Source: Stenocarpella maydis (taxonomy: Eukaryota > Ascomycota > Sordariomycetes > Diaporthales > Diaporthaceae). From it: a DNA stretch of 64,000 nt. The stretch is from the NCBI GenBank assembly GCA_002270565.1, contig NQMI01000013.1:124001-188000 (forward strand), in the 5' to 3' direction. The notes below the pieces were generated by a model. The model did not search any database, was not told the DNA's origin, and saw only the letters and a list, made by a program, of their open reading frames with translations. Shown in pieces: positions 22,046-32,258 of the stretch (position 1 is the first letter of the stretch; each line of letters opens with the position of its first letter). Both the position numbers and the translations under genes were made by a program.

Positions 22046-23725
22046 TCATTGTTTCAGTATGAGCCAGTCCCCCCAGGCCTCCGGGTTCGTCTGTATGAGC
22101 TTACGGACGAGCCCTCCCACGGGACCTTGTCTCTCGGCACCATCCGCCCATACCTTTGGCCCCACGTATGCGCCGACAAACCCGTCTGGCCCTGAGATCA
22201 TGAGCAGGTTCTTGCCGCTCGCGCCGTTGCCGCCGCAGACACACCCACCTGCCGCTGCACCCGCCCGGCCCTGACCCTTCAGCTCGGCGTCGGACTCATG
22301 TGTGCTGTGCTGGAGTAGGCTCTGAGAGTGATAATAGCACTTAGCCTGCTCCGCCGCCCCCACGCCCACCGCTGTTGATGGCGACGGCGTGTGTGGCGGC
22401 TCGATCGCTCTCGTGACGTCCGCACCGCTGATCGAGCCGGCCTCGTCGTCCGCGACGCACCTGACCTCCAAGTCATGGCCCAGCCTCTTGTACGCAGCCT
22501 GTAGATCGCGCATCTGCCGCACCACGGGGTTCTCTCCATCCTCGGTCCCCTGGACCCCACGGTGCCCAGACCCCCCAGCGACCGGGACAAGCCGGCCCCA
22601 GAACCCACCGCCCCCGCCCGGCTGATAGAGCCGCGGGCACCCGGCGCAGTCGGCGCGCGCCCTGTTCGCCCAGATGATCTCCATCGATAGTTTCTCGTCC
22701 TCAGGCCCCTGCCTCATAGACAGCAGGTGCCTCGCGACCTGCAGCGCGGGCGCGACCCCCGTGCCCCCCGCCAGAAACACGACCTTGCGCCCGCCGGCGG
22801 CGCCGAGCCTCGCGGCGACGTCGAACCCGAGGTGTGGCCCGCGCAGCCACACCTCGTCGCCTGGGCCCAGCCGGGAGAGGTACGTCGACATCTCGCCGCC
22901 GTCGTACCTCCGGATGAGGAAGCGCAGCTGGTGACGGTCCTCCTCCGGCGGCGCGGGGCCATCGTCACCCTCACTGGCAGACGGCGCTGCCGGCGGTGGT
23001 GCTGTGGGCGGCAGGGGCGTGTAGTCGCGTGCGATCTGCAGCTGCGGCTGCTTGACCTCGACGGACCACAGGCCGTGGGCCCAGGCGTCCCGGGCGAGGG
23101 AGGCGTTTTGGGCGGTGTGCAGTGCCGGCGCCGCGACGGTCAGGATGAAGGTCGTGGGCGAGGTGCGCTCCGTCGAGACGACCCTGAAGGGCACGAAGGT
23201 CTCGCCGTTCAGGACGCCCTTGGCTGGGCTGCCGAATGGGCTGCCAGCAACGCCTGTCGTGGCGCTCAGGAGCGCTGCGCTCAGTATGGCGATTGCCAGG
23301 ATGGCCAGTGGTCGACGGCGCCGTGGCTTGTTCTCGTGGTCCCTTTGCCCTGCCGCTTTATGCTTAGACGCCGTAGTTGTGAGGCCTCGCCCGGGAGTCG
23401 TCTGGCGGGTGAAGCTGCATGGCGCACTGGAATTCCCCCTTTCGCTTCGTGGAATGGGTGACTTGTACGTTGATAGACCAGAATTCCCTTGTCGTCCGCT
23501 TCTATACCGTAATTGTGGCCGCACGCCTGTGAGTGGCATAGGACACACAATGGCATCTGCATGGTCACCAAGTTGGCGCAGCATCACCGACCTCGTCGAC
23601 GCCCAACCCGCCATGCTCAAATGCAACAGTCGAACCGCAGCTGCATTGATGGTCCCAGATAAGTTGGCGGAGGGATCACGGCCAAATGCCGCGGTTCCAC
23701 GGCTACTATTTGAGGCAAAAGTCAC
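22046..23725 (-). CDS. CYC2: CYC2-like mitochondrial FAD/NAD(P)H oxidoreductase
   Basis: Single exon, 559 residues. After a basic, Ser/Thr-rich N-terminus of mitochondrial type there is a hydrophobic anchor (LAILAIAILSAALLSATTGV). A ferredoxin-reductase-type module follows: the FAD-binding RDYT(PLP) near residue 232 and the nucleotide-binding GGTGVAPAL near 318. The C-terminal block LLMISGPDGFVGAYVGPK is the expected NAD-side end. Yeast Cyc2 is an inner-membrane flavoprotein that helps reduce haem for cytochrome c maturation. The N-terminus is long and the start is uncertain: internal Met codons near residue 38 could serve. A low-complexity Pro/Ala insert and a Gly-rich insert interrupt the domain. 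The same-strand AIM32-like gene begins its 3' end 235 bp away. Confidence 0.75.
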   Translation of the reverse strand: MTFASNSSRGTAAFGRDPSANLSGTINAAAVRLLHLSMAGWASTRSVMLRQLGDHADAIVCPMPLTGVRPQLRYRSGRQGNSGLSTYKSPIPRSERGNSSAPCSFTRQTTPGRGLTTTASKHKAAGQRDHENKPRRRRPLAILAIAILSAALLSATTGVAGSPFGSPAKGVLNGETFVPFRVVSTERTSPTTFILTVAAPALHTAQNASLARDAWAHGLWSVEVKQPQLQIARDYTPLPPTAPPPAAPSASEGDDGPAPPEEDRHQLRFLIRRYDGGEMSTYLSRLGPGDEVWLRGPHLGFDVAARLGAAGGRKVVFLAGGTGVAPALQVARHLLSMRQGPEDEKLSMEIIWANRARADCAGCPRLYQPGGGGGFWGRLVPVAGGSGHRGVQGTEDGENPVVRQMRDLQAAYKRLGHDLEVRCVADDEAGSISGADVTRAIEPPHTPSPSTAVGVGAAEQAKCYYHSQSLLQHSTHESDAELKGQGRAGAAAGGCVCGGNGASGKNLLMISGPDGFVGAYVGPKVWADGAERQGPVGGLVRKLIQTNPEAWGDWLILKQ

Positions 23726-23960
23726 GTGCGCTCCAGCGCCGTCTGTGTTGCGTAAGGATGTCCTTGGGTGCTTATTTTGAGGGAAGGATTGTCATGGTGT
23801 CAGATGGAACTGTAAAATTTGTAGTTGCGACGATTTCGAGATGGCTGACCCAAGTCTGGGCAAGAGATTGAAGTAATACTGAAAGTTACGCCGCGTATTT
23901 TACTGCGCTATGCACTGCTAAAGTCATCAAGTCCCGTACGGACTCGTTTTGATCCAAAGT

Positions 23961-25113
23961 CTATAACCTCAAAATCTCTCGGTCTTGGTTAATGCCACCT
24001 CTAAACATATTCTCGATAACGCGCCCTTGGCCCACGGTCTCGTGTATGATCCCTGCAACATGCTTGGGCTCGACGCGACCGTACCACAAGCCATGCCCAG
24101 CCAAAGCGTGTTTCTCTCCACTGGCAGTCTTCATCGAGGGTGGTAGGTAGATGATAATGTTGCCAGCAAATTTGTGACCACCAATGTGAGATATGAGCCC
24201 AACGCGCGCCGTTGTAACCGGTTTATCCACAGCTCCCGTGATGGCCTCAGCTTCGCTCTCGATGTCGGCCCCGACAGGTCCGCGCAGCACCTCAACGCCC
24301 TGCCGAGCCAGCTGAGTCTCAAACTCGCTCCTGAGCACCGGGCCCATGATGCCGCATCGCATGTCTCTCCGGCCATGACCACAGATGAGGACCAGAATGT
24401 CCTCGACATCCCTCACGCCGTGAAGCAGCTGGCCGTACATTGGCTTGCGTGTCAGACGGTCGCGATGTATCGGCGACAGGCCGTCGTGCGCAGGGTGTAA
24501 CTTCTCCGGGAGAAGAAAGCCCTTAGCCAGCGCTTCGACACTGTCAAACGACACCCTCGGCAGGAAAGGCACGTACTTGAAGCTGGGCAGCAGATAGACC
24601 GACGTCGTGACGAGCTCCGTCCTCCTGGGGACAGAGGACGGGAATGACGAGTTGAGAACGGAAATGTTGTGGAAGGGCTGCAAGGCGCGAAAAAAAAAAG
24701 GACTTACCGTTAGCAGCGATCGCACCCACCTTCGCCTCATGCGGGGGCTTAAAGAGTGTCCGACTCACGTCACTGTAGACACCTCCCCGGCCGAAGAGTT
24801 CCTTGAGGTCGGCGGCAAGATTGTCACCGCTGCTGTCCTCCTCGATCCGCGAAGGCCAGTCATCCTTGCCCGTGCATATGAGCACCTGCTCGCTGTAGCT
24901 TGAGATGAGCCCGTTCAGCTTGCCCTTATGGTCGATCTCGAGCCCTTCTGGCATCGCGGGCGTCGAGGCGCAGTCGCATGTCGTTGGCGGACAGGCCGGC
25001 ACCGTCGGGAATGCCGGGGCTCTTGCACGGGTGCCGTAGAATTTCTGCAGCGAGAAGGCGAACTGCCGCCTTGATAGGGCACACAGAGGCCGAGGCGGAC
25101 ACAGCAGCATCAC
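23961..25113 (-). CDS. AIM32: AIM32-like mitochondrial thioredoxin-fold ferredoxin (sucrase/ferredoxin-like)
   Basis: Two exons, 25113..24730 and 24677..23961, give 366 residues. The 52-bp intron uses donor GTGGGT, branch GCTAAC and acceptor TTGCAG. A stronger-looking GTAAGT 23 bases downstream would break the frame. The N-terminus is basic with Arg (RPLCALSRRQFAFSLQKFYG), mitochondrial-presequence-like. A CDC motif and a CTGKDDW strand mark the first half. The second half has TSVYLLPSFKYVPFLPRVSF and the diagnostic ICGHGRRDMRCG (Cys227, His229, Cys236). Family members bind a [2Fe-2S] cluster through Cys and His; yeast Aim32 acts in mitochondrial redox quality control. The end HETVGQGRVIENMFRGG is typical of the fungal proteins. 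Confidence 0.85.
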
Positions 25114-26076
25114 GAGCTGGTAGTGAGATTGTTTGCCCTCAAGGTCTCAAAATGATCAGCACAGGTGGCTTATGCTGAGCAGCCTCTTATAGCGGCGCTT
25201 GCCATTACTCCTGGCGCAAACCCTGATTCAGGGTTTTATCTTAGCAGCGGACGTTCCCACCGCCAACCCCCCCCCCCATTTCGGCCAACACTTAAACAGG
25301 TGCCCATTCAAGGACCAGACATGTTCTAGGAGCATCTCTGAGGATCAGTGTTTTGCGGAATTAGGCACCTAGGATGCATTTGGTTTTTTCTTTTCCTCTT
25401 TTTTTTTTTAGACAAGAAGCTGTTTATGTATAGGATTTAGTAATGCTACCAGGGTCCCCATCAACTACGTGGCCACGCAATCAAAAGCAGGGGCGGTCAT
25501 GGGTATTGTCCTCCAACTCTCAGAACGCTTTCGTGACTCATCATGTATATTTTATCAGACTAAAATTTCCTAGGCCTGTCTTTGTGTCTTCGGTGGTGGT
25601 CATTGATGATCGAAACTTCATGGAAACAATGTGTTCCCAGATGCTGTTGGGCTATCCCAGTCCAGCCCGTGTGTTTGGCCTGGTCTCCAGCTGTGTCATG
25701 GGGCTTCATTCCCACGTCACCTGATAATTCCTTTCCACAATACCACTGCCCTGATTTCGAGGTTTCAGGCGTTTAATTTACGACTGTCACGCGGTGCAAC
25801 AATAATATCCTCACTTGGTACGTGAACAGCCGCCGGTATGATCTGACCATTGCCCTGAAGAAGCCGACGGGCCCATGGATCTGAGACTGCTGGAAAGTCC
25901 GGAATTGCGCTGCTGCCAGGCGCGGTGTCTCAAGTTATGAGGACAGATTCAGTGGCTCAATGATGTTGTCCGGGGAATCATCCCACGTCTCAACAGGCAT
26001 CGTGGACACTGGGAACGCGCAGGATTTGCTCATACCGTGCCCCGGGTGAGCATTTCGTTGGCCCAGCCACACATGA
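25114..26076. other. Intergenic region between AIM32 and PAC3
   Basis: No supportable gene in about 960 bases. It contains the AIM32 promoter, a C11 run near 25266 and a T-rich run near 25390-25410. Open frames are short. Confidence 0.4.
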
Positions 26077-26610
26077 TCACAAAGCTTGAATGACCAATTC
26101 AAGAATATCGAAGAAGGCTTCGCGGCTCTGGTCGTCAAATTTGGTCATTCCCAGACCCACCACGAGTGTCCTCCGGTCATCAGGGTTCCTGAGAGTAAGA
26201 TGGCTGGCGATCTGAGCAGCATACAGCTGGCCCATAGTCTCTCTGTCCTGGCCTCCGCCACCGAGAAGGGTTTTGGGGGTCAGGTGGAGGGAGGGGAGTG
26301 CCGACAGCTCAGTCCTGGGCATGGCCATGTCCACGAGGGCCGGAGACGGTGCAGAGAGCGGTACTTGGACCTGTCACCTTTCTGATCAGCATTTGAAAAA
26401 GAAGAAGAAGAAAGCAAAAATATCTCCGCCCGAACTACAGCATACCCATTGCGACAGTCGACCTTCTTGCGAGATTGTGAGCAGGACCTTGTCTGCGAAG
26501 TTGGTGCACGAGACCTGGGTTGGGATGCCGTTGACGGTCCCGCTCGCGAGTTTGGATGGAGCTGGGAAAGGCTCCTCTCGGACTTCAGTCGATGCTGACG
26601 ATGCCATCAT
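26077..26610 (-). CDS. PAC3: Proteasome assembly chaperone 3 family protein
   Basis: Two exons, 26610..26446 and 26370..26077, with a 75-bp intron (donor GTATGC, acceptor GACAG, phase 0) give 152 residues. The first exon has the PAC3-type strand pair (GIPTQVSCTNFADKVLLTIS, GRLSQW) that continues directly into VQVPLSAPSP in the second exon. The C-terminal helix block is TMGQLYAAQIASHLTLRNP, DDRRTLVVGLGM, EAFFDILELVIQAL. PAC3 pairs with PAC4 to guide alpha-ring formation of the 20S proteasome in the cytosol and nucleus. The length fits the family (about 120-180). The second-exon match and the clean splice phase make this probable; it rests on remembered family patterns. Confidence 0.72.
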
Positions 26611-27197
26611 GGGATTGAGGCTCGGATTGGGCAGATCGACCAGGGCAAGCCGATACGAAATGTGTGGCCTGTATTGGCAGGATGACTGGGCAGGGCGAGG
26701 AAAGGAATGCTTATTGAGACTAAAAGGAGCTCAGCTGGGTTCGAGTGACGCGCCCCACAGCGCCAAGTGCCCTGGCCGCCCACGGCTGTCGTACCAGTTG
26801 ACCTTGCAGGCATCCAGTTGATGGCGTACACGAGGAAGCTTTCAAGAGAGATGGGTTTTTGTTTTTGTTTTCTTTTTGTTTGCAGGGCTAAGGGTTTTGT
26901 CTTGTAAATAATTCAGGAACCAGATTTTGCCCTTCAAAATGGTTTTGTGATTATTATTCGAGGCTAATTCAACACGAGGCCGTATTTGGAGCCTCCTAAG
27001 TCCTTTATGTCCGGTGGGCGTGCATCAACAAAAAAAAAAGGAAAAAAAAAAGGCAATACTCGTGTGGATAGCTCCCCAAAGTAACGGAACCTTCCCCCAT
27101 CCTCATATCTGGGGAGCTAACGGAGAGGGCTGGTTTTCCTGCCCACAGGCCTGGAAGTCCCAGGAGTCGTCTGCGTCCCAAGAGACAAACACAGTGC
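26611..27197. other. Intergenic region upstream of PAC3
   Basis: Nearly 590 bases with T-rich (26855-26885) and A-rich (27029-27052) runs. It lies between the PAC3 start and the 3' end of the MMTAG2-like gene. No gene is supportable. Confidence 0.4.
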
Positions 27198-27908
27198 TTA
27201 TTTATCACTCTGTCGGCGCTCAGGGCTGAAACTTCTCCGTCTGTCGGGATGTCTTCGGCGGTGCCCATCCCTTGCCGGCCTTCGATGTTCCCCACTGCGG
27301 CTCCCGCTCCTGTAGCTTCTACGATCACGGCGGGAAGACGGTTCGCCCTCGTCGTCCCAATCTCTCCTTCGATGCTCTCTGTGTCTGTCCCTGCTGTGGC
27401 TTCGACTGCGGTGGCGATGCCTGTGACGATGTTCGCGGTCACGGTCGCGCCCTTCTCTCCTCCTGTCATCCCGGCCCTCGGTTCGTCGTCCCCCACGTGC
27501 TGGCCCGCCCCTCTCGTCCCCCTTCGTGGCTTGGAGTCCTCCAGCCGCATCACCTTGATCGTCTGTTTTCCTCGACCTGGAGACTTCGATAGCATTTGCC
27601 CCTGACTGGTTCCTCACTGGGGGCGGTAGGCCCAGTGCCGCTGCCATCGCGTCCTCTTCCGCCTCCTTGATCTTCTGGATCTCCTCTCGACGTCTGCGAG
27701 CCTTGGACTCCTCCCCCTCCTCATTTGAATCACCCGCATCCGCCTTGGCGTACCATCCGAGGTCGCGGCCTTGTTGCCACCGGCCAATGGGTGCTTTCAG
27801 GGAGTGGCCGAGATAGTTCTCGCGGTGCGCTGAGTTGGCCACATCGTCCCAACTGAAGTTGACACCTCCTCGCGAGCCTGACTTGCGAATTGTCGAAACC
27901 AGATCCAT
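27198..27908 (-). CDS. MMTAG2 N-terminal-domain protein with an RS/RD-rich tail
   Basis: Single exon, 236 residues. The first ~65 residues carry the conserved block of the multiple-myeloma tumour-associated protein 2 family: SRGGVNFSWDDV, RENYLGHSLKAPIGRWQQGR, DLGWYAKAD. A charged helix (RRRREEIQKIKEAEEDAMAAALGLPP) follows. The rest is a low-complexity Arg/Asp/Glu/His/Ser tail (RDRDREHRHRHRHRSRSH), as in splicing-related nuclear proteins. The molecular role is unproven; nuclear RNA-linked function is inferred from the tail. The ATG at 27908 is 521 bp from the divergent MED6 start, so they probably share a promoter region. Confidence 0.85.
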   Translation of the reverse strand: MDLVSTIRKSGSRGGVNFSWDDVANSAHRENYLGHSLKAPIGRWQQGRDLGWYAKADAGDSNEEGEESKARRRREEIQKIKEAEEDAMAAALGLPPPVRNQSGANAIEVSRSRKTDDQGDAAGGLQATKGDERGGPARGGRRTEGRDDRRREGRDRDREHRHRHRHRSRSHSRDRHREHRRRDWDDEGEPSSRRDRRSYRSGSRSGEHRRPARDGHRRRHPDRRRSFSPERRQSDK

Positions 27909-28429
27909 TCTGTATGACTCGAATCAATGAGATAATAGGTGTGTTAGTACGGGCATCTAATGGCGAGAACTGAGGCAACGTTGGGGATGAGCGCCAGACA
28001 GATGAGGTGAGAATCAAGAAAGTATCGAGCGGCTCAACAAGATTGGACGCTTGCAGTAAGATGGGTGCTGGTGGGCCAACCCACTAACGACATCTGGAAC
28101 CATGCACTCGGTGGGGCAAGCTGGGGTCACCTAAGGTATTAGACTAGTGTATCTACTATCTACACTACACTACACCATTCCAGCACCCCCCGCACCCCCC
28201 GCACCCCTGCCGCCGAGGCAGGCGAGCTCAGCCAGCTCCAAACTCCCACGTCCTTGCTTCGAAAGCTGCGATCAGCTCTCCCACGCCTGCCGACATCACC
28301 GCGTTTCATTGTCACTTGCGAGCCAGACAGCAGCCGCTCTGGTACCTCTGGCATTCGCAGAATCAAGCCGCCTCATTTGGGACACACTTGCACCACTGTC
28401 TGTGTCTCACCGAGGTCGAGGTTTCCAAG
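27909..28429. promoter_or_regulatory. Divergent promoter of the MMTAG2-like gene and MED6
   Basis: About 520 bases between divergent start codons. It includes a CA-rich run with CCCCCGCA repeats (28187-28206) and a CT-rich leader before MED6. Specific factor sites cannot be claimed. Confidence 0.5.
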
Positions 28430-29459
28430 ATGGGCTCCGCGGCGAAGGAGTCCGCCATGGACGAGATCCAGTGGAGGAATCCGAACTTCATAATGCAGAA
28501 TGGACCACTGCACACAAACACCGTGTTACACTACTTCGCGACATCGCCTTTCTTTGACCAGACGTCCAATAACGCAGTCATCCAGAACCAAGCCCAGTAC
28601 AATGCCAACCTCTTCCATGTGATCGCCACCCGCGAGGCGTTCGAAACACGTCTGAGGAGTATGCAGGGACTCGAATACATCGTCGCTGAACAGCCAGCCG
28701 AGACCGGACCTGGCCAGGGGACAGGTGTCTGGGTGATCCGAAAGCAAAACAGGCGCAAGAGGCCAGGCCAGGAAGATGAATTGACGGTGCATAAGGACTA
28801 TTTCTTGGTGGGGGAGAACCTGTATGCCGCACCGACGTTTGCGGACCTCATGAGTTCCAGAATGGTAGGATGTAAACTCTTGGTCTTGGTGAGACAAGAC
28901 GCTGACAGGTACCACTGCTTTATAGGCCACTATTTCTACGGCAGTGAGAAGGATCCTCGAGAGTGCCAACAGTATACAGAAGTGGACACCTGCGAAGGGC
29001 CACGTCTATGCCAATCCCCAGGTCCCACGTGCTTCTACCCTAGAGCCGAAAGAAGCGACGCCCATGCCCGAAGCCCCCGGCGGCAAACAAGCCCAACCGC
29101 CCGCGAAGACCTCAACAAAGGAGGAAGACCTCGCACGCCTGGCCGAGGAGTCGTTCCGAATCCACATGAAGTATGGGAGCGACTACATGGATGAGATTCC
29201 CATCACTGGAGCTCCGGGAAACTTCCATTTCGCATCGACCGGGCGCAACGACAAGCTCGCGGTACCAAGTGTCCCGCCTGTAGCCCTGAAACCACCGCCG
29301 CTGGCTCCGTTGAACACGAAAGCTGTCGAGACCCTTACTGCGAAGGAGGCCAAGAAGACGAAGAGTCCGAGGCCTGGTGGGACCGGGAAGTCAAAGGACA
29401 GGAGAAAGAGCAAAGGTGGTGGCTCAGGCATGGCCACTGGAACGCCGACGCCGTCTTGA
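28430..29459 (+). CDS. MED6: Mediator complex subunit MED6
   Basis: Two exons, 28430..28864 and 28926..29459, with a 61-bp intron (donor GTAGGA, branch CTGAC, acceptor TATAG) give 322 residues. The conserved domain fills about residues 9-160: DEIQWRNPNFI, LHTNTVLHYFATSPFFD, NAVIQNQAQYN, LEYIVAEQPAE, VWVIRKQNRRKR, DYFLVGENLYAAPTFADLM, and, after the splice, ATISTAVRRILESANSIQKW. The tail is Pro- and Lys-rich and disordered. MED6 is a head-module subunit that links Mediator to RNA polymerase II in the nucleus. The start is the ATG giving MGSAAKESAMDEI; an internal ATG nine codons later would still leave the domain whole. The donor is weak but is the only one giving a continuous family match. 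Confidence 0.93.
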
Positions 29460-30296
29460 CCAGGTTGATATTTTGGGGCATTCCTCTTTGAGGAGTGTCA
29501 TGGGAGGGAGTGGGTGCATGGCGTTTGGTGTGAAGCTTAGGTGCGATACCCCCCGTCTGAAAACCGCGAAGATGGCAGGCGAAATGAAAGTTGCATTGGT
29601 CTTGTGTTTTAAGCTATTTCTTCGTTTTATCCTCTCAGCGTGTTCTTCGGGTTCTCGTCCATTGGCTATCACAGGCAGAGCACCCGCAAGCTTGAACTCG
29701 GGGCAAGTCCCATCTTCAGGTGAAGTCTTTCCATTTAAATGCTCTCTCTCGTCAGTTGATCATCCTGCAAGGCGGCGTTCCGATTTAGAGGCTGGTGAAC
29801 TCTAACGCGAGACCTCGAGGGCCAGAGACAAATGGTCATCGTATCTCTGTCTACCTGTGCTCGCATCTTGTGCTTCACCTACAGCAAAAAAATAATATGG
29901 AAAACGGTGGCTGAGTAGCCATGTGTGACGCCACGGCCGGCGCTCGACAAATCTGCGCTTTTCTGTTACTCTGCCTGGAGGCCTCCTCTTTCTATCGCAT
30001 AAATGTCTTTATGTACAGGAATTTCGTGGAGCATGGTGAACTTTGCGATGTTGGTCATGGTATGTTATCTTGCTACTCCTGCGTAGGACCCGAAAGACCA
30101 TCTCACGTCCAAAACAGGATCAGAGCAAGAGAAGGAAGAAGAAAAGAACATTTGTATGGAAACGGCCTATGATCTGTGGCGAAGAGCAATACTCTTGAGG
30201 TTCTCGAGTCAGAAACTCAGGGCTCTCGCTATCTAGCGTCGCTTCATTCAATGCCTTTTTTTTTGTCGCATTCTCGATATCCCTGCGTACCTAAGT
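29460..30296. other. Convergent intergenic region after MED6
   Basis: About 840 bases with no supportable gene; probably the 3' untranslated region of MED6 on the left. Confidence 0.4.
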
Positions 30297-31325
30297 TCAG
30301 CTAGACGGCTTATTATTCAGATGCTTGATCGCCGGGCGGTTGAATTCGAGAGAGAGCAACTCGTAAGGTGGCTTGACATCGTCCCACTGGCGCAAAGTCC
30401 CGAGCCTTCGCATCCTGGAGACCTTATCAGCTCCATTCCCATGATGACCATCCTCATCATCGTCATCGGCACTGCCTGCCGCAGCCGTATAGTCAGTGTC
30501 GTACGCGAAGGACCTCACGGCATCCGGCCTCGTCCACGAGACGTCCATCCTGTCAAAATACCCGTCCGGGCTTGCGACCCGGTGGGCAACGGGTACGCCT
30601 CCACCCGCTCGCGCGCAGCTGGGTACAGCACATCGACTATCCATCGTGAATTGGCCGCGACCTCAGTCAACGGGTCAACCAGACCGCCGACGTCGGTCGC
30701 GCACTCCATGAAACCATACTCAAATTGTCCCAGCATTTCTATCAGCTCTTCAGAAAGGTCCGGTGCCGAGGCGTCCCACGCGTTGAGGCCTGCCATCTTG
30801 ATGTTGTTGGGCCGGCGGGACTGATAGTCGGCAGAACCGATACCTCCGTCTTCGAACGTGAGGTGCGCCTGGCATAGCCTCCGCAGGGTACTTTTCCTTC
30901 GAACTCGGGAGGCGGTCCAAGGGGAGCATCACCGGGTCTTCCGTATCGAACGCAGAACTCCCGGAACCGCCCAGGGCGGTCTGGGGGAACGCGCTGAATG
31001 CATTGCCTGCTGCCGCTATGCGCCCACTTCTGGGCGGATGCCAGCTGATGAAGGCGTTGTCTGGAAACTGGGTGAAATGTCAGAATCCTTTCATAGGTAC
31101 AGCCTACTGGCGCTGTCATGAAGACCACCTCGATCGTTAGCTCACTACATCACGAGGGTATGTTGTCGTCCAGTTGCCTGGCATTGAGTGCCCATCCGTA
31201 TCTGGTCTTCCCAAAGTGTAATCATGCGATTGCAAGACAGAGCTGCTATGCAACAAGCCTAGGCAGCACGAGTTAGCAGCCCTTTGTGTAGCCGTACGAG
31301 TACTGGGTCGAACACAACGAGTCAA
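30297..31325 (-). pseudogene. Degraded gene of unknown function with compensating frame shifts
   Basis: Protein-like pieces lie in order on the minus strand but in different frames. At 31325-31137 one frame reads YTLGRPDTDGHSMPGNWTTT. Around 31060-30870 comes FPDNAFISWHPP, SAFDTEDPVMLPLDRLPSSK. A +1 shift near 30860 leads to HLTFEDGGIGSADYQSRRPN, then ELIEMLGQFEYGFMECATDV and NSRWIVDVLYPAARERVEAY. A shift back near 30575 leads to DGYFDRMDVSWTRPDAV, SFAYDTDY, an acidic stretch, and WDDVKPPYELLSLEFNRPAI before the stop at 30297. The two later shifts cancel. No introns fit such tight changes, so this is either a decayed gene or a locus with indel errors. I do not recognise the family. Confidence 0.5.
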
Positions 31326-31329
31326 GCAT

Positions 31330-32258
31330 TACCATATAAAATATAAAATGCTCGGGAACTGCCAGGTTTCTCTTCTGGTATTTATACTTGAGCATTTTTC
31401 AATCGCCTCCATTGCAAAATCTTCAGACAGATTGTATTAGGAGTAAAGCTACAGCCATGAAGTTGACACTCTGATATGAACACATTATCTCACTCAAAGT
31501 GCAGCAAATACGCCGGTCTGCCTTTGTTGCCGTCGGATGCACATTCCTGCCAGAACTTCAACTTGTTGGCCCACGGCCGGAATCATGCCCTACCAGGTCG
31601 AGACCCGCAGCTCCAGCGGCTCCGAGTACGTGGGTAAGACTGGGTGGTTGAAATAAGGCCGCACGATCGATCTTCAACACGAAGAGCTCGCCGGTCTAGA
31701 CGGACTGCACGAAGGCCATTGAGGATTTATCGTCGACCGTGTTAGTTAATTCTCCCAGGAGGGGCCCTTTGATTGCTATTTCTGCCATTATTGAAAGGAC
31801 GCCACTCTCTTGTTGTTTTAACATCTGACATTGGCGCCAACCAACACGTACGGAATAGGTACAATGCACAACATCCTCATCCACGTCCGCAACACGCGCT
31901 CTATTGACACCTGCTCGCACATACCCACCACTGCTACATACGCCCCCACAACAACAATCCCACAACATCTATACTCATAATACCCTCGCTCGCAACGCCT
32001 AAACCCACCCGTAAGAGGCACCACACTCACACCTACAACTCATACATCAATAACACCCACGCTTAGTACACCAACTCCCATGGAAGCTACTCCTGCATTT
32101 ACACTTACTGAACACACCCATATATCCAGTCTCTACGCCTTGTCAGCTGTAAGTATGTAAATAAGCTTCAAGGTTCACAATAGCTTTAGGTGGGATACTC
32201 GATTTCTATGGGCGTATGCGGATACCCGGTTCCTCATTCGAACGCTCCTATTCGCCTA
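31330..32258. other. Intergenic region, moderately AT-rich
   Basis: About 930 bases between the degraded gene and the 3' end of DHR1. It contains an ACACC/CACC-rich tract (31850-32110) and no supportable gene. Confidence 0.4.

Noticed and set aside
22727..23780. Two plus-strand frames of over 240 codons opposite CYC2
   Set aside because: Antisense shadows; the minus strand has the FAD and nucleotide motifs.
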